This document shows, one piece after another, positions 48,901 through 61,206 of a DNA stretch of 64,000 bases. The notes below the pieces were generated by a model that saw only the letters and a program-made list of their open reading frames with translations, was not told where the DNA came from and ran no database searches. Numbering within the stretch: the first letter of the stretch is position 1; every line of letters starts with the position of its first letter. Source of the stretch: Stropharia rugosoannulata (taxonomy: Eukaryota > Basidiomycota > Agaricomycetes > Agaricales > Strophariaceae); the NCBI GenBank assembly GCA_028532985.1, contig JANCIK010000001.1, positions 2,728,001 to 2,792,000 on the forward strand, in the 5' to 3' direction. The translations under genes were made by a program, and so were the position numbers.

Positions 48901-51900
48901 TCTTCAAATCAACCTGGGCAATCCATTGGGGGCATCACAGACGTCCTTGCGCTCGAAAAACACGAAGGCGGTTCAGATTGTAACACTTGCTGTTTCTCTT
49001 GGCAATATAGATCTAGTCGTCTCCCCTCAACTCATGCATTTTGCTGAACACGTCTTGCGGATAAAGAAGCAGTTTTCTGTCAGCAATGCTAATGACGTAT
49101 CCTCTTCGCGCCGTAGCTTAGGAGAGGTTTCCGAAAGGCATGTATCCAAGATGTACTGCTTACAAATTTCTCTGTCTATTCATCGGTTATGTATTCGGGC
49201 GGCTGCCGAAAATCTTGTCCTAGTAATGGGGGTTGGCGGGGCCCAAGCATCGACCGCAATACTGCTTTTCAACACGCGGGTAGTACAGTCACTCCAGCAG
49301 AATCTACTCTGCGATACTATCTACATTCAAGGTCGATCGCCTACAGATCCTGCGAAGGAAAATGATTCAGATACCCTGGCTGGCCTTGACTTCGGCGGAG
49401 TCCGTGCTAGCTTGATTTTTCGGACCGAATCTGGACCTCGGAACAATATCAAAATCGTTTTGGGGTTGGAAAGTTTACGTTTACATGTTCCACGGAGCGC
49501 TCTCCGACTTTATCACTTTGTTGGACAGTGGAGGGCTGATTATTTACCTGGATATGAAGCAGCTTTGAAGACGCTGATATCAGAGTACAGTACCAAATCC
49601 ACTAAACCATTATCCCCAACACCTTCAAGACAATCTAGACGCCGCTCAAGTTTACAATTGCATACCCAAATAAATCATTTTGAGATATCTTTACAGGTGA
49701 TGCACGGCACCTGGCTCTCATGGGAGGTTCACAAAGTGGTTTCTTATGGACAGTTATTCGCAGCTACTACATCAGGACAAGCATATGCCTTTGGGCTGCA
49801 AATTAGGTCCATGTCTCTCAACATTTCTTCCGTCACCAACTTGAAAGAACCTCCTACAACTTCTCGTATCAGGCTTATGCTTCCTCCTCTCTCTCTCTCT
49901 GGCAATTCTGACGGACATACTGTACAGACGCTTGTTCTCTTTGATTACATTGAACTCAAGCTAAAACCATCTCATTGGGATACGTTACTCGCTGTCCAAC
50001 AAAAATTTGGTCAGGATTTCAATGATCTTGTATCACTGATACAAAAAAATCGCGGAGAAGAAAATGCGTCCACATCTTTAACCTCGAACAAGCAGGGGCT
50101 TCAATATGAAGGGTATTTCAAAATGAAAGGCTTTCGTATCGGTCTGGAAGGTGATTCATCGACAGTTTTCCTTGAATGCCAAGATATCAATGGAGAGACC
50201 ACTAACGTACATGGATGGTCCTGGGACTTGTGGTTATCTGATTTGGCACTGTCCCTGGCACCTCGCGTGAATAGCGTACGTAGGGCAGCTTTCAACAGGA
50301 ACCACAAAAGCGCATTCGTCATCATTGACTTCGGCTTCCATGGCTCTGCATCTGACACGAATAAGGATAAATTTCTTCGGTTGTCCATAATAAAAATTCA
50401 CGCTGTTATGCAACCTAGCTCCGTGGGCGAGTTTGGTGACTTCGTTGACAATTTACAGGTATGATCATCATATTGGGAGAAGGTCTTATTCACACTAACA
50501 ATTATAAGGCCGAACTGCTGCAACGTCAAGAACAACGGTCGCTTGAATTAGCAGCTTTCAAAGATAAAACGCAGCACGTACTTCGGACCTTTGACGTGAA
50601 CATAGGCGAAATACAGCTAGAGCAAACTTCTTGGTTCAATGATTTGATGATTAGCGTGTCGATAAGCAGTATAGGGGTAGCTTTCCCATTCACCTACGAT
50701 GAAACGCTTGAACTATCTCAGGAAAATAAGAAGCTCACTCCAACCCGAGCCTTTCTGTTTTCCGTCAAGTCGATCAAATTTGAGACGCATCGAGGAGAGA
50801 CGGGTCATGCTATTGTCCAACACCTTTCCTTTCAATTTGTTTCCGGGTGAGTTTTCGTTCTGATTTTGTCTGTGTCATTTTCTTACGTCATCCTAGATTC
50901 AGGCAGTCATCCCCAGAAGATTTTGTGGCAGAAAACCACCACACACGGAACTGGCTCTTGTACCCTGAAATGAAGGCGCAGCTTCGTTCCTCCACCATGG
51001 CAGCATCGCGAAAAGTTTGGATAAAAGCTGATGTCACTGGCTTCGTCCTTGATATTGACTCTACGATATCAAGCTACATCTTTTCATTAGTTGACGTGTA
51101 TCGGCTGGGAAAAGAACGTGTTGAACGCTTAGCAACGAATGCGCCGCGGACGCCCATGACAGCAATCCCGCCCATAGAAATTGTAAAACCGTCCGTGGAC
51201 AAGCGCTACAGTGCAATTCCGACGTCCAACATATTTGGTCAACTTACCTTCCAGAGCGGCAAAGTCAGGCTGTACAGTCAAGCCGCTGGTCAACTATTCA
51301 AGACAAATATTTCATCTTCGAGCAAATTTGTAGACATTGCGGACGAACAGATTCTTGCTCTCGGAGCGGAAGTTTTCAATTTGCCTGTTGTATCAGTGTG
51401 GAGTGAATACAGGGCCACACCCGCATTCCAGAAACTGCGCAAAGATATTGGCAGGGAGCCATCTGTATTGATGTTTAATAGCACAGTATTTTCAAGCCAA
51501 AATACCCTTCGACCATCATTGCTGCCTTTCCTCACTGAACTAATCAACCAAATCGAAGAACGAATGCGCAAGACCAATGCACGCTCATCACATCAACCTT
51601 CGTTACTTTCACGCCCTTCTGATTCTTTGCAGGATAAAGACGAAGATACTGGCCCTGTTAGCAGTATCCAAATAACATTCAGTCTTCGGATAGACAAGTC
51701 AAAACTTGAATTGACGTGTCAACCAGATGTCAATGTCGTTGCAGGCTTACATTGGGAAAGTGGTGGTTTTGTTATCAATGTCTCTCCTGGCGCTCGCAAA
51801 GTTTCATTTTTCGGGAGCATTAGGGAATTAACAATTGGATTGAAGCACGGATTTCTCAGTGAAGATTGCCTCAAGCTTGACGCCAGAAATTTGACTTTTT

Positions 51901-53932
51901 CGGTGGGCTTTGCTAAAATGGAATCCGAGCAGGGACAGGCACTTAATTCAATATCTGTGGTATTGGACACCGAGTTTTTAGGAGCGGTTCGGTTTTCACG
52001 CTTACAGGACATACTATGCTTTAAGGCAGTTTGGCTAGACCGTATCCCTATCCTAAACAACCAGTTTCCGACTGAACCGAGAAATCCTGCACATGCAATA
52101 GCTACGTGGCCGGCAGAACAAAGTCAAACCGGATTTTCGACGGCCATATTGCTTCGAGTTCGAGGAGTTCAGTTAGACGTCGACCTCGGGCAGTCAATAT
52201 CAAAAGTCAAGCTTGAATTACACCAATCCGTTGTACAGACCAAATTAACGGACGACTTCAAGGAGGTTCTTCTGCATATAGGCGATGTGTCCATCACGGC
52301 TCAGGGTAATATGTCTGGAAATGCTACTGTATCATCATGTGTCTTCCAAACCATAAGAAGATCAGAAGACTCTCTGAAAGCTAATCAAAATCGAAGCAGG
52401 ATGCTGGAACTCAGGCTCACGAGTGGTTCATTGTCCGTCAGCCTTGATTCTGACCATCAACGATTGTTGCTTTATCGGTATGTTGTTTTTTATTCTGTAT
52501 TTTAATCCGTACCTATTTGCTAATAAAAAATGAATGCAGCGCCAAACCTTTACAAGTCGAAATCCTCGACGACTGGTCCCAAATTTCGGTTGTTGGAGAA
52601 GACAAATCCCGACCCTTGTTTTTATCTTTCAACATCAAATGCCCTGAGATAACTGCAATCGTCAATGTTGGGACTATCCCAAAACTGTTGTCCTACAAGA
52701 ATAAATTTAAGGCAAACTTGGATTCACAACGCCAAGGAGCGTCAAGAGAATCCCAGACCTTCCGTGTCTCTCGCATGCCGAAACCAAACAACCCATTATC
52801 AGCAGTGGCAGAGGCCATGCTACACTCTGCACGTCTTCGATTCACAGAACCCGAAACTGATCCATATGTTATCAAAGATAATTTATCCGTCCAACTAGAT
52901 TTGCTACGTCTCATTGTGTTCCCACGCACCATGAGGGACTTGGAGACTGCTCAATTCATTGGTCAGGACGTCCATGCTCGGCTGGGTGGAACCGTCAGCA
53001 CAAACACTTCAATAACATATCGAGATCTGCATCTTTCATTCTCATCTATGGTTATCTCGAAGTTTACCCAGGTTGCTCATGCAATTCCAATGTCGTTAGA
53101 CTTCACTGAAGAACAAGATAGGTATGACTGGTTGTCAGCTTTATTTAAAAACTCAGCGGAGGCCATCATTGTCGGTTTGCCATCCATGAAGATACATATG
53201 TTCGGCGGCATGGAGATAATGCCTGACGGTGCGAAACGGTTAACTTACTCGTTTTTCAGCCACTTTGTGCGTAGGGAAGGAATGAAGGCATTCGAAGACA
53301 TTTACATCACATTGAATATGTCGCTGTACTCATGGCTCACTGTGCTTCGGAAGAACTTGACAAGGGAAATGGAACAGGTCCGGGCGACCGAGGACTGGCG
53401 AATGTCTATTGGAACCGCTACAAATACAATGAGCCACACTGGGTCAAACAGGAAAAAGAACACTCCAAATCCGTTAATACTTTCTGACTCTCCACGATCC
53501 ACCACGCTACCTTCCGGTGGTATGAGCGCTTTCTCGCCATCCCCTGGTCGCCTTGGTTGGGACTATGCCAAGCCACCCGTCTCTGCAACGTCGCCGTCTT
53601 CGCTTGGCGAAGCTTTGCCCTCCAGCCTTCAGTTGCTATCAACTAGAGAAGCGTCGACACTTGACGAGCCGCAAAGTCAAGACTCTTCCAGACGAAATGT
53701 CTTCATATACACTCCCATTGAACGGCACATCGAGCGCTTGACTATGCGTCAGCTTGGAGAAGCGACACCAGATGTTATGCACCCTTTTTTCATGAAAAAG
53801 GCAGGATTTAACTTGGAAGACTCATTACCGCAGTATATACATGAATACGCGACTCAACCGTTGGATGGTATTCTCGAGGTTTTGCTCAAATTATACTGTC
53901 AGCAATTACTCGCTGCCGTGAAGAAATCCTGA
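42901..53932 (+). CDS. CSF1: Csf1 / BLTP1 bridge-like lipid transfer protein
   Basis: An 11-kb gene with many short introns encodes roughly 3200 residues. The N-terminal anchor reads LLLIVCVLITLASILYFFYW, followed by RLLYWDQEGSSIWVEIG, HFSILTGRILLKDVRYHSSN and IQWRYWIRRPTTEEDLSSL, the conserved start of the Csf1 chorein-like hydrophobic groove. Repeating beta-rich modules fill the rest. Long open exons lie at 47894-50464, 50847-52505 and 52517-53932. The C-terminus ends LEVLLKLYCQQLLAAVKKS. Csf1 proteins (the BLTP1/KIAA1109 family) sit at ER contact sites and move phospholipids in bulk; yeast csf1 mutants are cold-sensitive. Exon joins in the 43-48 kb part were checked only roughly. The gene converges on YIP1, with 75 bp between stops. 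Confidence 0.9.
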
Positions 53933-54007
53933 AGTTTATGCATGTAATACTCACGACAGGCATACGCCTTAGATAGCCAATGTATAATATGTATATAATA
54001 ATTTGTA

Positions 54008-54926
54008 TTACTTTTGCGAACCATTGAAGATGCTCAGGAGAGCAAAACATCCATAAAGAAGGCCAATCGGATATGCAACAAGAAGCCGCTGGTTTGACAT
54101 GCGCAAGACGGCCACAAAAATGCCAGAGGCAGCATATGTGCACCATATAATGGACAGTATAGATAACAGGTAACCGAATGTTCCACTAGAAAAGTATCAG
54201 CGATTGCCGGGTACCAATATGATGGTGTGTGGGACTTACTCTAGAGCTACCATGCCGCTGATCGCGCCTACACCGACCATGGGTAGTAGGCAGTATCCAA
54301 GTACGGATGCGACTCTGTATGCATCAATTCCCTGCTCTGACATCAGGTTGAGGAGAGTATACAAGGAGACCGAGCCGAATAGGCCGACGCCGTAGATGTA
54401 ATTAAAATTGGACTTTCCGGACTGCGCAAGCAGTTAGCACAGGTTCGCATTAGTTCGCCAACGCGAAAGCGGTCACTCACAAAAAGGAGCGATATCGCAA
54501 AACAAAATATAAAGAAAATTGGTCCCGCAAGGTCGGCGTCGTCCATGATATGCTCGTCAACTCTGCGTAATGGATTGAGTACCGTTGATGATTTGTCCCA
54601 TATGTGATGAAAGTTAATGCCGAGCTCTAAATGACGCGACGAGCTGGTAAGGTGACTTGCGAGATCTCACAATCATATAACTCGCCTTCAAGCAATGGGG
54701 GCTCGCCATCTATGCAGCCTGTGCCAAACGCAGTCCACCAGGCGCCTTGACTTTGTATGTTGCCTGCGAAGGTTTGAGGAGCCATGGAACCCTGCACCTG
54801 AGAATCTAGACTGGATCTCGAAGCAGCATAGTACTCCTGTGTCTGTGCATAGAATTGAAGCTGGTCTGAATGCTGGTGCTGTGGATAATAATTATTGGAG
54901 GACGAGGCATAGTCTTGCTGCCACAT
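54008..54926 (-). CDS. YIP1: Yip1-family Golgi membrane protein (YIPF5/7-like)
   Basis: The N-terminal cytoplasmic part is rich in Gln, Tyr and Ser (MWQQDYASSSNNYYPQHQHS) with GSMAPQTFAGNIQSQGAWWT and FGTGCIDGEPPLLEGELGIN. It is followed by HIWDKSSTVLNPLRRVDEHI and the family motif DDADLAGPIFFIFCFAISLL. Further segments are FNYIYGVGLFGSVSLYTLLN, MSEQGIDAYRVASVLGYCLL and YPIGLLYGCFALLSIFNGSQ. Five membrane helices result. Yip1 binds Rab GTPases and is needed for ER-to-Golgi vesicle formation. I chose the ATG at 54926 because the N-terminus then resembles other fungal Yip1 proteins. The frame is open to an ATG at 55031, which would add 35 residues ([13 protein letters not shown]...) and overlap the NSA2 start. 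Confidence 0.9.
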
Positions 54927-55029
54927 ACTTGAGAGTTGAAAGCGCCGTCCACGTGCCACACCGTCATTACTTTTGGCCCTACGCAGTTGTTGTCCTCTGT
55001 TTGGCCCATCTTTCTCGTCTCTTGCAGCC

Positions 55030-56070
55030 ATGGTCAGTCATTATTTCAATCGGTCGCCCCAGAGCCCTTGCTAACTTTTGTCTGCAGCCACAGGTATTTA
55101 CTCTGATACTATATCCAGAAACACTACCTCAGTTTCTCTCAGAATGAATATATCGAAGAGTCTATCAAACGCCACGGCCGTCGCCTAGATCATTTTGAGC
55201 GCAAGTGCGTGTTTACCATATTTATTTCTCCTTCTCTCCTCACTATTCTTTTCAGGCGCAAGAAAGAGGCGCGTCTCGCTCACAAGTCGTCTGCTATAGC
55301 CCAAAAGGCCTTCGGTATCAAAGGCAAGCTTCTACATGCTAAGCGCCATGCGGAGAAAATTCAGATGAAAAAGACGCTCAAAGCGCATGATGAGCGCAAC
55401 GTCAAGCAACCGGATTCTGGAACTGTTCTAGATGGTGCCCTCCCTACTTATTTGCTTGATCGTGAAGGTCAAAAGGATGCCAAGGCGCTCTCAAGTGCGA
55501 TCAAGCAGAAACGGAAGGACAAAGCCGCGAAATATGCCGTCCCGCTGCCTAAAGTCAGAGGCATTGCTGAAGACGAGATGTTCAAGGTTTTGAAGACGGG
55601 AAAGAGTAAAAGCAAGGCATGGAAGCGTATGGTGACTAAAGCGACCTTCGTTGGAGAAGGTTTCACGAGGAAGCCTGTAAAGATGGAGAGATTTATTCGG
55701 CCAATGGCTCTGCGATATAAAAAGGCCAATGTTACACATCGTGGGTTGCGATCACGAAAATAACTATATATTATCTAACTGTCCTTTACAGCCGACCTGA
55801 AGGCTACCTTCCAACTTCAGATCCTAGGCGTCAAAAAGAACCCACAGTCACCCATGTATACTCAACTAGGAGTTATGACCAAGGGTACTGTCATAGAGGT
55901 GAACGTCTCCGAACTTGGCCTTGTTACTGCAGGTGGCAAAGTTGTATTTGGAAAATATGCTCAAATCACCAACAATCCTGAAAACGACGGCTGCATCAAC
56001 GCTGTTTTATGTAAGCCTCTCTTCTACGCTTTTTGTGCTTCGTATTGACTTTGCTTCCTCAGTGGTTTAA
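55030..56070 (+). CDS. NSA2: Ribosome biogenesis protein Nsa2
   Basis: The coding part starts with a lone ATG (55030-55032), a 55-nt intron, a 6-nt exon (CCACAG, 55088-55093), a 49-nt intron and then exon 55143-55204. Together these give [20 protein letters not shown], the canonical Nsa2 N-terminus. The next exon starts at 55256 ([20 protein letters not shown]) and runs through [20 protein letters not shown] and [20 protein letters not shown] to THP. After an intron ending near 55792, the reading is [20 protein letters not shown] and [21 protein letters not shown] final exon completes AVLLV with the TAA at 56068-56070. Nsa2 is an S8e-like nucleolar factor needed for 27S pre-rRNA processing in 60S assembly. 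The gene is divergent from YIP1 with overlapping 5' regions. Confidence 0.93.
55088..55093 (+). other. 6-nt microexon of NSA2
   Basis: CCACAG lies between CTGCAG and GTATTT splice signals. It encodes Pro-Gln, residues 2-3 of the universally conserved MPQNxYIE start of Nsa2. Without it the protein would begin MNEYIE. Confidence 0.85.
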
Positions 56071-56610
56071 TAATCTCACTCGGGCCCTTCGTCCCAGCTT
56101 GTATTTTTAGACCACTACTAGCAGCTGCTTTGGTTTATAGTACGCTCGTGCACCCTCGTCCGTTCAATTTGTCTTTTAGTATATAGTACTTGTACATTAA
56201 TACAATATTGGTTTGCAAAAGTTTTCTCCAACCAAACTAGGATGGAGCCATACAATATGGTAATAAATCATTCATTCACATGAAAGGAAGCATTATAATA
56301 CAAATTTGCTTTTCGGCGGCTGACCGGTACTGTATATAGACGACTTGCTCCCCATTTGCAAGTTGCCACACCAGGGTAGAAGGAATCCAACTCTATCATG
56401 GTATATGCTTTGGGGATTCATTGAATAGGAGGAAGGATCACCCACAATCTTCAAACGGATCTGTCTTCCACATGACTTTTGCGATGCAACGAACTTTACT
56501 GCAACCATTATTAGCGCCGTAACATGGACAAAGGGGGAAAAACAAAAGGTATGCAGCGTTGGGTGGCATACTGGCGGAGCCATATGGAACTGAAATGAGT
56601 GATACCCATT
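56071..56610. other. Convergent 3' spacer between NSA2 and the Zn2Cys6 gene
   Basis: These 540 bases hold both 3' UTRs. An open frame on the minus strand at 56293-56583 shows no family features and I see no splice join to the transcription factor. Nothing else is recognised. Confidence 0.5.
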
Positions 56611-59600
56611 TCATCTGTATTCGGCATATTGCTGAGAACCATGTTCGTCAGCGTGCTGAGCGATGCCTACTCGACGAGGACGATCCCCTGGACGTAAAAT
56701 GACATCATCGTATCTAACAGCTGATTCCAAAGCAGACATCGTCGGTTTATCACTGGGTAGGTCCCCGTTTTCCGGTGGATTTAGGGCCCTTAGCGTATGT
56801 AGGTTTGATGTCGATGTATGCCTCATGGAACTGATGAAAGGGACACCTCCATGCCAAGAGGCGGTGTTAATTAAAGTGGACGTATGTTCATCACCTATAG
56901 GCGCAGTACTGATTGATAATCTCCTTGACTTGAGGTCCGATGACCGACGTGTCTCAAGTTGAATGTTATTACCAGGTGCTGCAAGGCGAGCTCCGGGGTC
57001 CACTTCGGGAAAAGGATGGGACAAACCGACGAGAGACTTCTTATGCTGTGTCCAACCATGTGAATTTTCAATCAGAGGTGTTCGAGAAAAATAAGATTGT
57101 TCCTGTGGGCCGGATCGTGGTTGAATGTTAATTTGTAGATCGAGCGGAGAAGACTGTGAGTAGAATTTCTTCATGGTAAAATCATCCGCAGGAGGTTGAC
57201 TCGTCAACCCATCCAGGATATATTTCAGCTCCATTCTATGTACGAGATAAGTAAGTCGAAGTAGGGACTGTAGGAACAGATCAGACGTAGTACTCACAAT
57301 AGCATATCCGCAATTTCCCATGTTCCTTTGATCTTCTCGAGAGCCCGAATAAAAGTCTTTATTTTGGTGACATCTTGTTCAATATGGCCTGTAAGCGGTG
57401 ACTCCATGTCAGACGCTTTGTTTTGTGCGTACAGCTTTGCCCGCATTTTCTGATTCCACGCATTCAGGAGCAATAGACCACCACAAACATACGAAATGGT
57501 GATAGTAGCGGGTACATAGAACGATTCAATACCGTGATTTAGTTGAGCCTCGACAATGTGGACACATTCACGAGCTGCTTCAGTACAATGGATCATAGCT
57601 GGATCTAGTGGTATTGAGAGCGGATGACATTCAGAATCGTACGGCGCTTTCCGTAGCAACGGTCGCCAGATTAGCGTTTGTGTCAGTTGGTAAAAAGACA
57701 TAAGGCAAGCAGATTGTATGCGGAAAATAGGATTCGGCATCACATTATGCCATCGAACTAACAGAACCATATGAGCTTGCGAAAGTCTACGTAAAATTCC
57801 ACTGACGATGCTCTGGTAGATGTTCTAACCATTCAGTCATAGCCAGCGATGTTTGCTTTGTTAGTGACTTTTTGTCCAGCGGGATACTTCCTTGATAGAC
57901 TTCTGGTTTATCAATAGCATACTAGATGAGCAATGAGATGCGCCCGTGTAAAGAAAGTATGAATAAACTTGCTAAAGTTCTCATTGTGAATGCCATTATT
58001 TGTGACAATTTGATTAATTGTATAAAGGCTGTTATGGTTGAGGAGCTTCCAGGCGGCTGGTGAAAGTTTTGAGATTTCGTGTCCCAAAATTCATCATCAA
58101 CTTCTAGTGGAAGATCTAAGTCAAAACTGAACACTATTAATAGTCCCAAAGCTGAAGTAAATGAAAATTTACTCTTCTTCTGATATCCCACAGGCGCGCC
58201 CTAAGTTAACGCCTCCGATACGGTCAAGGACAACCAAGAGCCAAAAAGCGCGTTTCCATAACTCATCGTCGATGCTGGGTTTCGATCTGTATACTTTTTT
58301 GCGATGTGCGCCAACGTCCTGCACTTTCCGCAGTCCAACACTCGTATAAAGCCATGCTGTTGGAAATGTATTTGTTGTACTAAGATAAATTCCCATAAGC
58401 TATTATCTAAGTTTAATCGGGATAGCAGCAGCAGAATGTTGATAGGACGTACAGTGAGAGTTTGCACTTCAAATAGACTGATTGGATGAAGGAAGCTTTG
58501 CCGAATGAGATAAATTTCTAAAGAAACGGTAAGTCCTACAGGAGCACGAAGATGAAGAATACTTCCCCAACATACATACCTATAGCAACTTCATAATAAC
58601 GTTGCCCTGCTTTCGTCCAGTCAGGCGCTGGTCTCTCGCCAGGCGAGGGCTGGGGCAACATCCTTTCGTCACGACACCACCGACTACCAATTGCAAATAT
58701 TAGCAGACAAACGCCAGCAAACCATATGTTCCGGTGGTGTAATTGTTCTTTCCACTGACGAGAAAACGTTGGTCGATGAAGGAGGGGGAAAATTAGATTG
58801 GAATGTCTGAAATACAATCCAATAAGGTTGGTGGCTAAGCTCTGTTCGGGGAAGTATTGTAGAAGTGCCTGAAGTCTATCCAATGATTCAGCCCGTTGAG
58901 CTTCATGAGAGTATTCCCACTGAGAAGTCAGTCAGCCGAGTGCAATCGAGGTACTGTGCTTCGCACCCACCGTAGGCGTTTTCCAGAATGCTGGGCGCCT
59001 CCATTGGGCAACGGTCAAGTTGTCAGGTATAACGGTAGTTGCCTTCTCGTCAGGTATAGCGTCAGGTAGGTTGACCGCATCCCTTATATGCATGTGTTTG
59101 AATTGCCTGGTCGTTTCAATCAGACCAGCAGTGCTGCTTCGTCCGTGAAATCGAATAGGATTTTCCTCTGGTGTATCATCATTTTCTGACGCAAATAAGA
59201 CAATCTTCTCTCTGCCGTCCAGAGATGTTATTACCGTCTCTTCTACTTGTTCGGATGAGGAACAAGAGCTATCAGAAGATTCGTCTGAAGAGGAAGAAAA
59301 GTCTGTAGCCATATTAACACGCATACGCATACGCTTGGAAGGAAGCTTCGACTGAAAAACAAGGTGTGTAGAGCGAGGAGCATCAGAATTAGTAGGCATT
59401 GCGCTTTGAGTTGATTCTTCAATTTTGCCGGTACGGTAGGGTATTAACAGTGGCGGTAGGATGTTATTCACAATAGGTGATTTCATACGAACAGCGGCGG
59501 ATGACACAGTCAAAGCTCCGCCCTGCGTCTTCCAGGAACCCCGTACGACTGGTGGTCCAAGCTCGTCTGAGAAGTCTTGATCAGGACGAAGCTAGATTAA

Positions 59601-60019
59601 TCCAAGCTAAAGAGTTCTGTTACAACGGAGAGAGAAACACGGACTTGCTGAAGTATAGCCTCTAAAGCTTCCAATCGGTCCTCAAGAGATGTGATATAAC
59701 TAAAGCAGACGCGGAATCAATACCATCAATGGATATTAGAATATAGAATATGTATAATTAATGTGGACGATGATACCAACGCTTTAGGCGGGCCTCTTGG
59801 TTTAGATGCTTCCCTATCTGAAGGTTAAAGATGACACGCTGAACCTGTAGGCTATGCTCACAAATATGTACAGGGTTTACGAGTTTGTATGCAGTTAGTA
59901 CACACATGATTGTGCATAGATGCGCCGTCACATTTTGTTTTTCTGCGCCTACATGCGTCGCAAGCTCGGTCTTTTTTGGGATTGTGACCTGGTACAGGCT
60001 TGTTAGAGGTTGGTGGCAT
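56611..60019 (-). CDS. Zn2Cys6 transcription factor with fungal-specific regulatory domain
   Basis: The start MPPTSNKPVPGHNPKKDRA is followed at about residues 20-50 by the binuclear zinc cluster CDACRRRKTKCDGA...CTNCIQTRKPC, with all six cysteines present. A Ser/acidic linker (DFSSSSDESSDSSCSSSEQ) precedes the fungal_trans (PF04082) region: QWKEQLHHRNIWFAGVCLLI, FAIGSRWCRDERMLP, KVQDVGAHRKKVYRSKPSID, DELWKRAFWLLVVLDRIGG and LDLPLEVDDEFWD. The C-terminus is polar and ends QQYAEYR. The protein is a nuclear DNA-binding activator or repressor. The middle homology region most resembles the XlnR/Gal4-like class, but its target is unknown. Many 50-nt introns interrupt it. It is divergent from SDHAF4 with 144 bp between starts, so the two share a promoter region. 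Confidence 0.87.
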
Positions 60020-60163
60020 GAAAAACGAAGAACAGCAACGCTGTAAGTTGGCCTTGAGACAACTTGGAGAAGTTGACTTGGAGATGAGCGGAAATAGCTG
60101 CTCCCACGTGATATTGACTTTACTTTCTGCCCTAACCTGATTCTTCACGTTTTACCCATCACT

Positions 60164-60499
60164 ATGATTCGTCTCCTGTCCCATTACACGCGCCAGCCAT
60201 ATTTGCGACTCTTTGTCCGAAATATTACGATGAAGCGACCAGCCCCCTTGCCGCTTCCTAGAGAACAACAGCGGGAGTTCGAAGAATTATTACGCAAAGC
60301 ACAAACACCACCAGCACCGTCGGCGAGTGATGACTTAGGTGTCCATCCAGATGTACGTCCTCCGGTCGCCCCTCAATTTGAAGGAAACGTGAACCCTGTC
60401 ACTGGCGAAATGGGCGGTCCCAAACGTGAGCCGGTCACTCGAGCTGCAGCCGACCCGGGAGGAGATTGGAGCTTCAAAGGCAGGGTGTCGGATTTCTAG
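60164..60499 (+). CDS. SDHAF4: Succinate dehydrogenase assembly factor 4 (DUF1674)
   Basis: A single exon of 111 codons. The N-terminus MIRLLSHYTRQPYLRLFVRN is basic and amphipathic, as expected for a mitochondrial targeting sequence. The C-terminal DUF1674 signature is complete: FEGNVNPVTGEMGGPKREPV and GDWSFKGRVSDF at the very end. Sdh8/SDHAF4 binds the flavinated Sdh1 subunit in the matrix, shielding it and promoting complex II assembly. The absence of introns is unusual for this window but common for this small gene. Confidence 0.93.
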   Translation: MIRLLSHYTRQPYLRLFVRNITMKRPAPLPLPREQQREFEELLRKAQTPPAPSASDDLGVHPDVRPPVAPQFEGNVNPVTGEMGGPKREPVTRAAADPGGDWSFKGRVSDF

Positions 60500-61206
60500 G
60501 CGATCACCTGTACGACTCCAGAAAAGGATAACGCGCGTATGTTACCCATAATCGCGTTGAAGAATCGCATACAGGACAGGAGATATCTTCATTGTTCCAA
60601 TTGCGTTTACCATCCTCCCTTACAGTTTGTTCCTTGGATCATAGTCCAAAGACTATTATAATGCCTGTTCTCGACATTCCGGATAGAAGGCCGAAGTACC
60701 ATGTACAGCCTTTCAGATGCGAAAGAAGTAGAAGATGATATAGCCTTTGAGATTACCCTGAAGTTCGCTTGCCATATTCGTGCCGCAATCCTTCGCAGGA
60801 TTGCAAAACTCAAGAGAAAACGTCACCAAGGACCGCCTTAGTGCTCACGGGTGTCCCTGAAGCAGTGTATAATACAAAATCAGTTTTTGTAGTAGCAATG
60901 TGACTTAATTTATTAGATACATACAACAGCCAGAGCAGGTCAACACAGGCGACAAGTTAGATGACTATTTCGAGACTCAACGTGTTTTCAAGGGGTTTAA
61001 AAATTGGAGATGATCGATAAGCGCTGAGCGCTGAACTGCAGTATATCCAGACATTCGTACTAAGTGCAATCTCCTTACAAGAAGCAAGAACTACTATGCA
61101 CGTATACAATGAGGTGGTGGACTTCCACTGCAACTTCCAAAATATAAAATAGCCGAGCTAAAGCATTGAGAAAATTACAGCACCATGGCTGGAAATGGCG
61201 TCCAAA
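60500..61206. other. Gene-poor spacer
   Basis: About 700 bases between SDHAF4 and SmD3. Short frames around 60600-60840 on both strands have no recognisable motif. No repeat is seen. Confidence 0.5.

Noticed and set aside
56293..56583. Minus-strand frame downstream of the Zn2Cys6 gene as its last exon
   Set aside because: The transcription factor has its own stop at 56611 and no usable donor joins the two.
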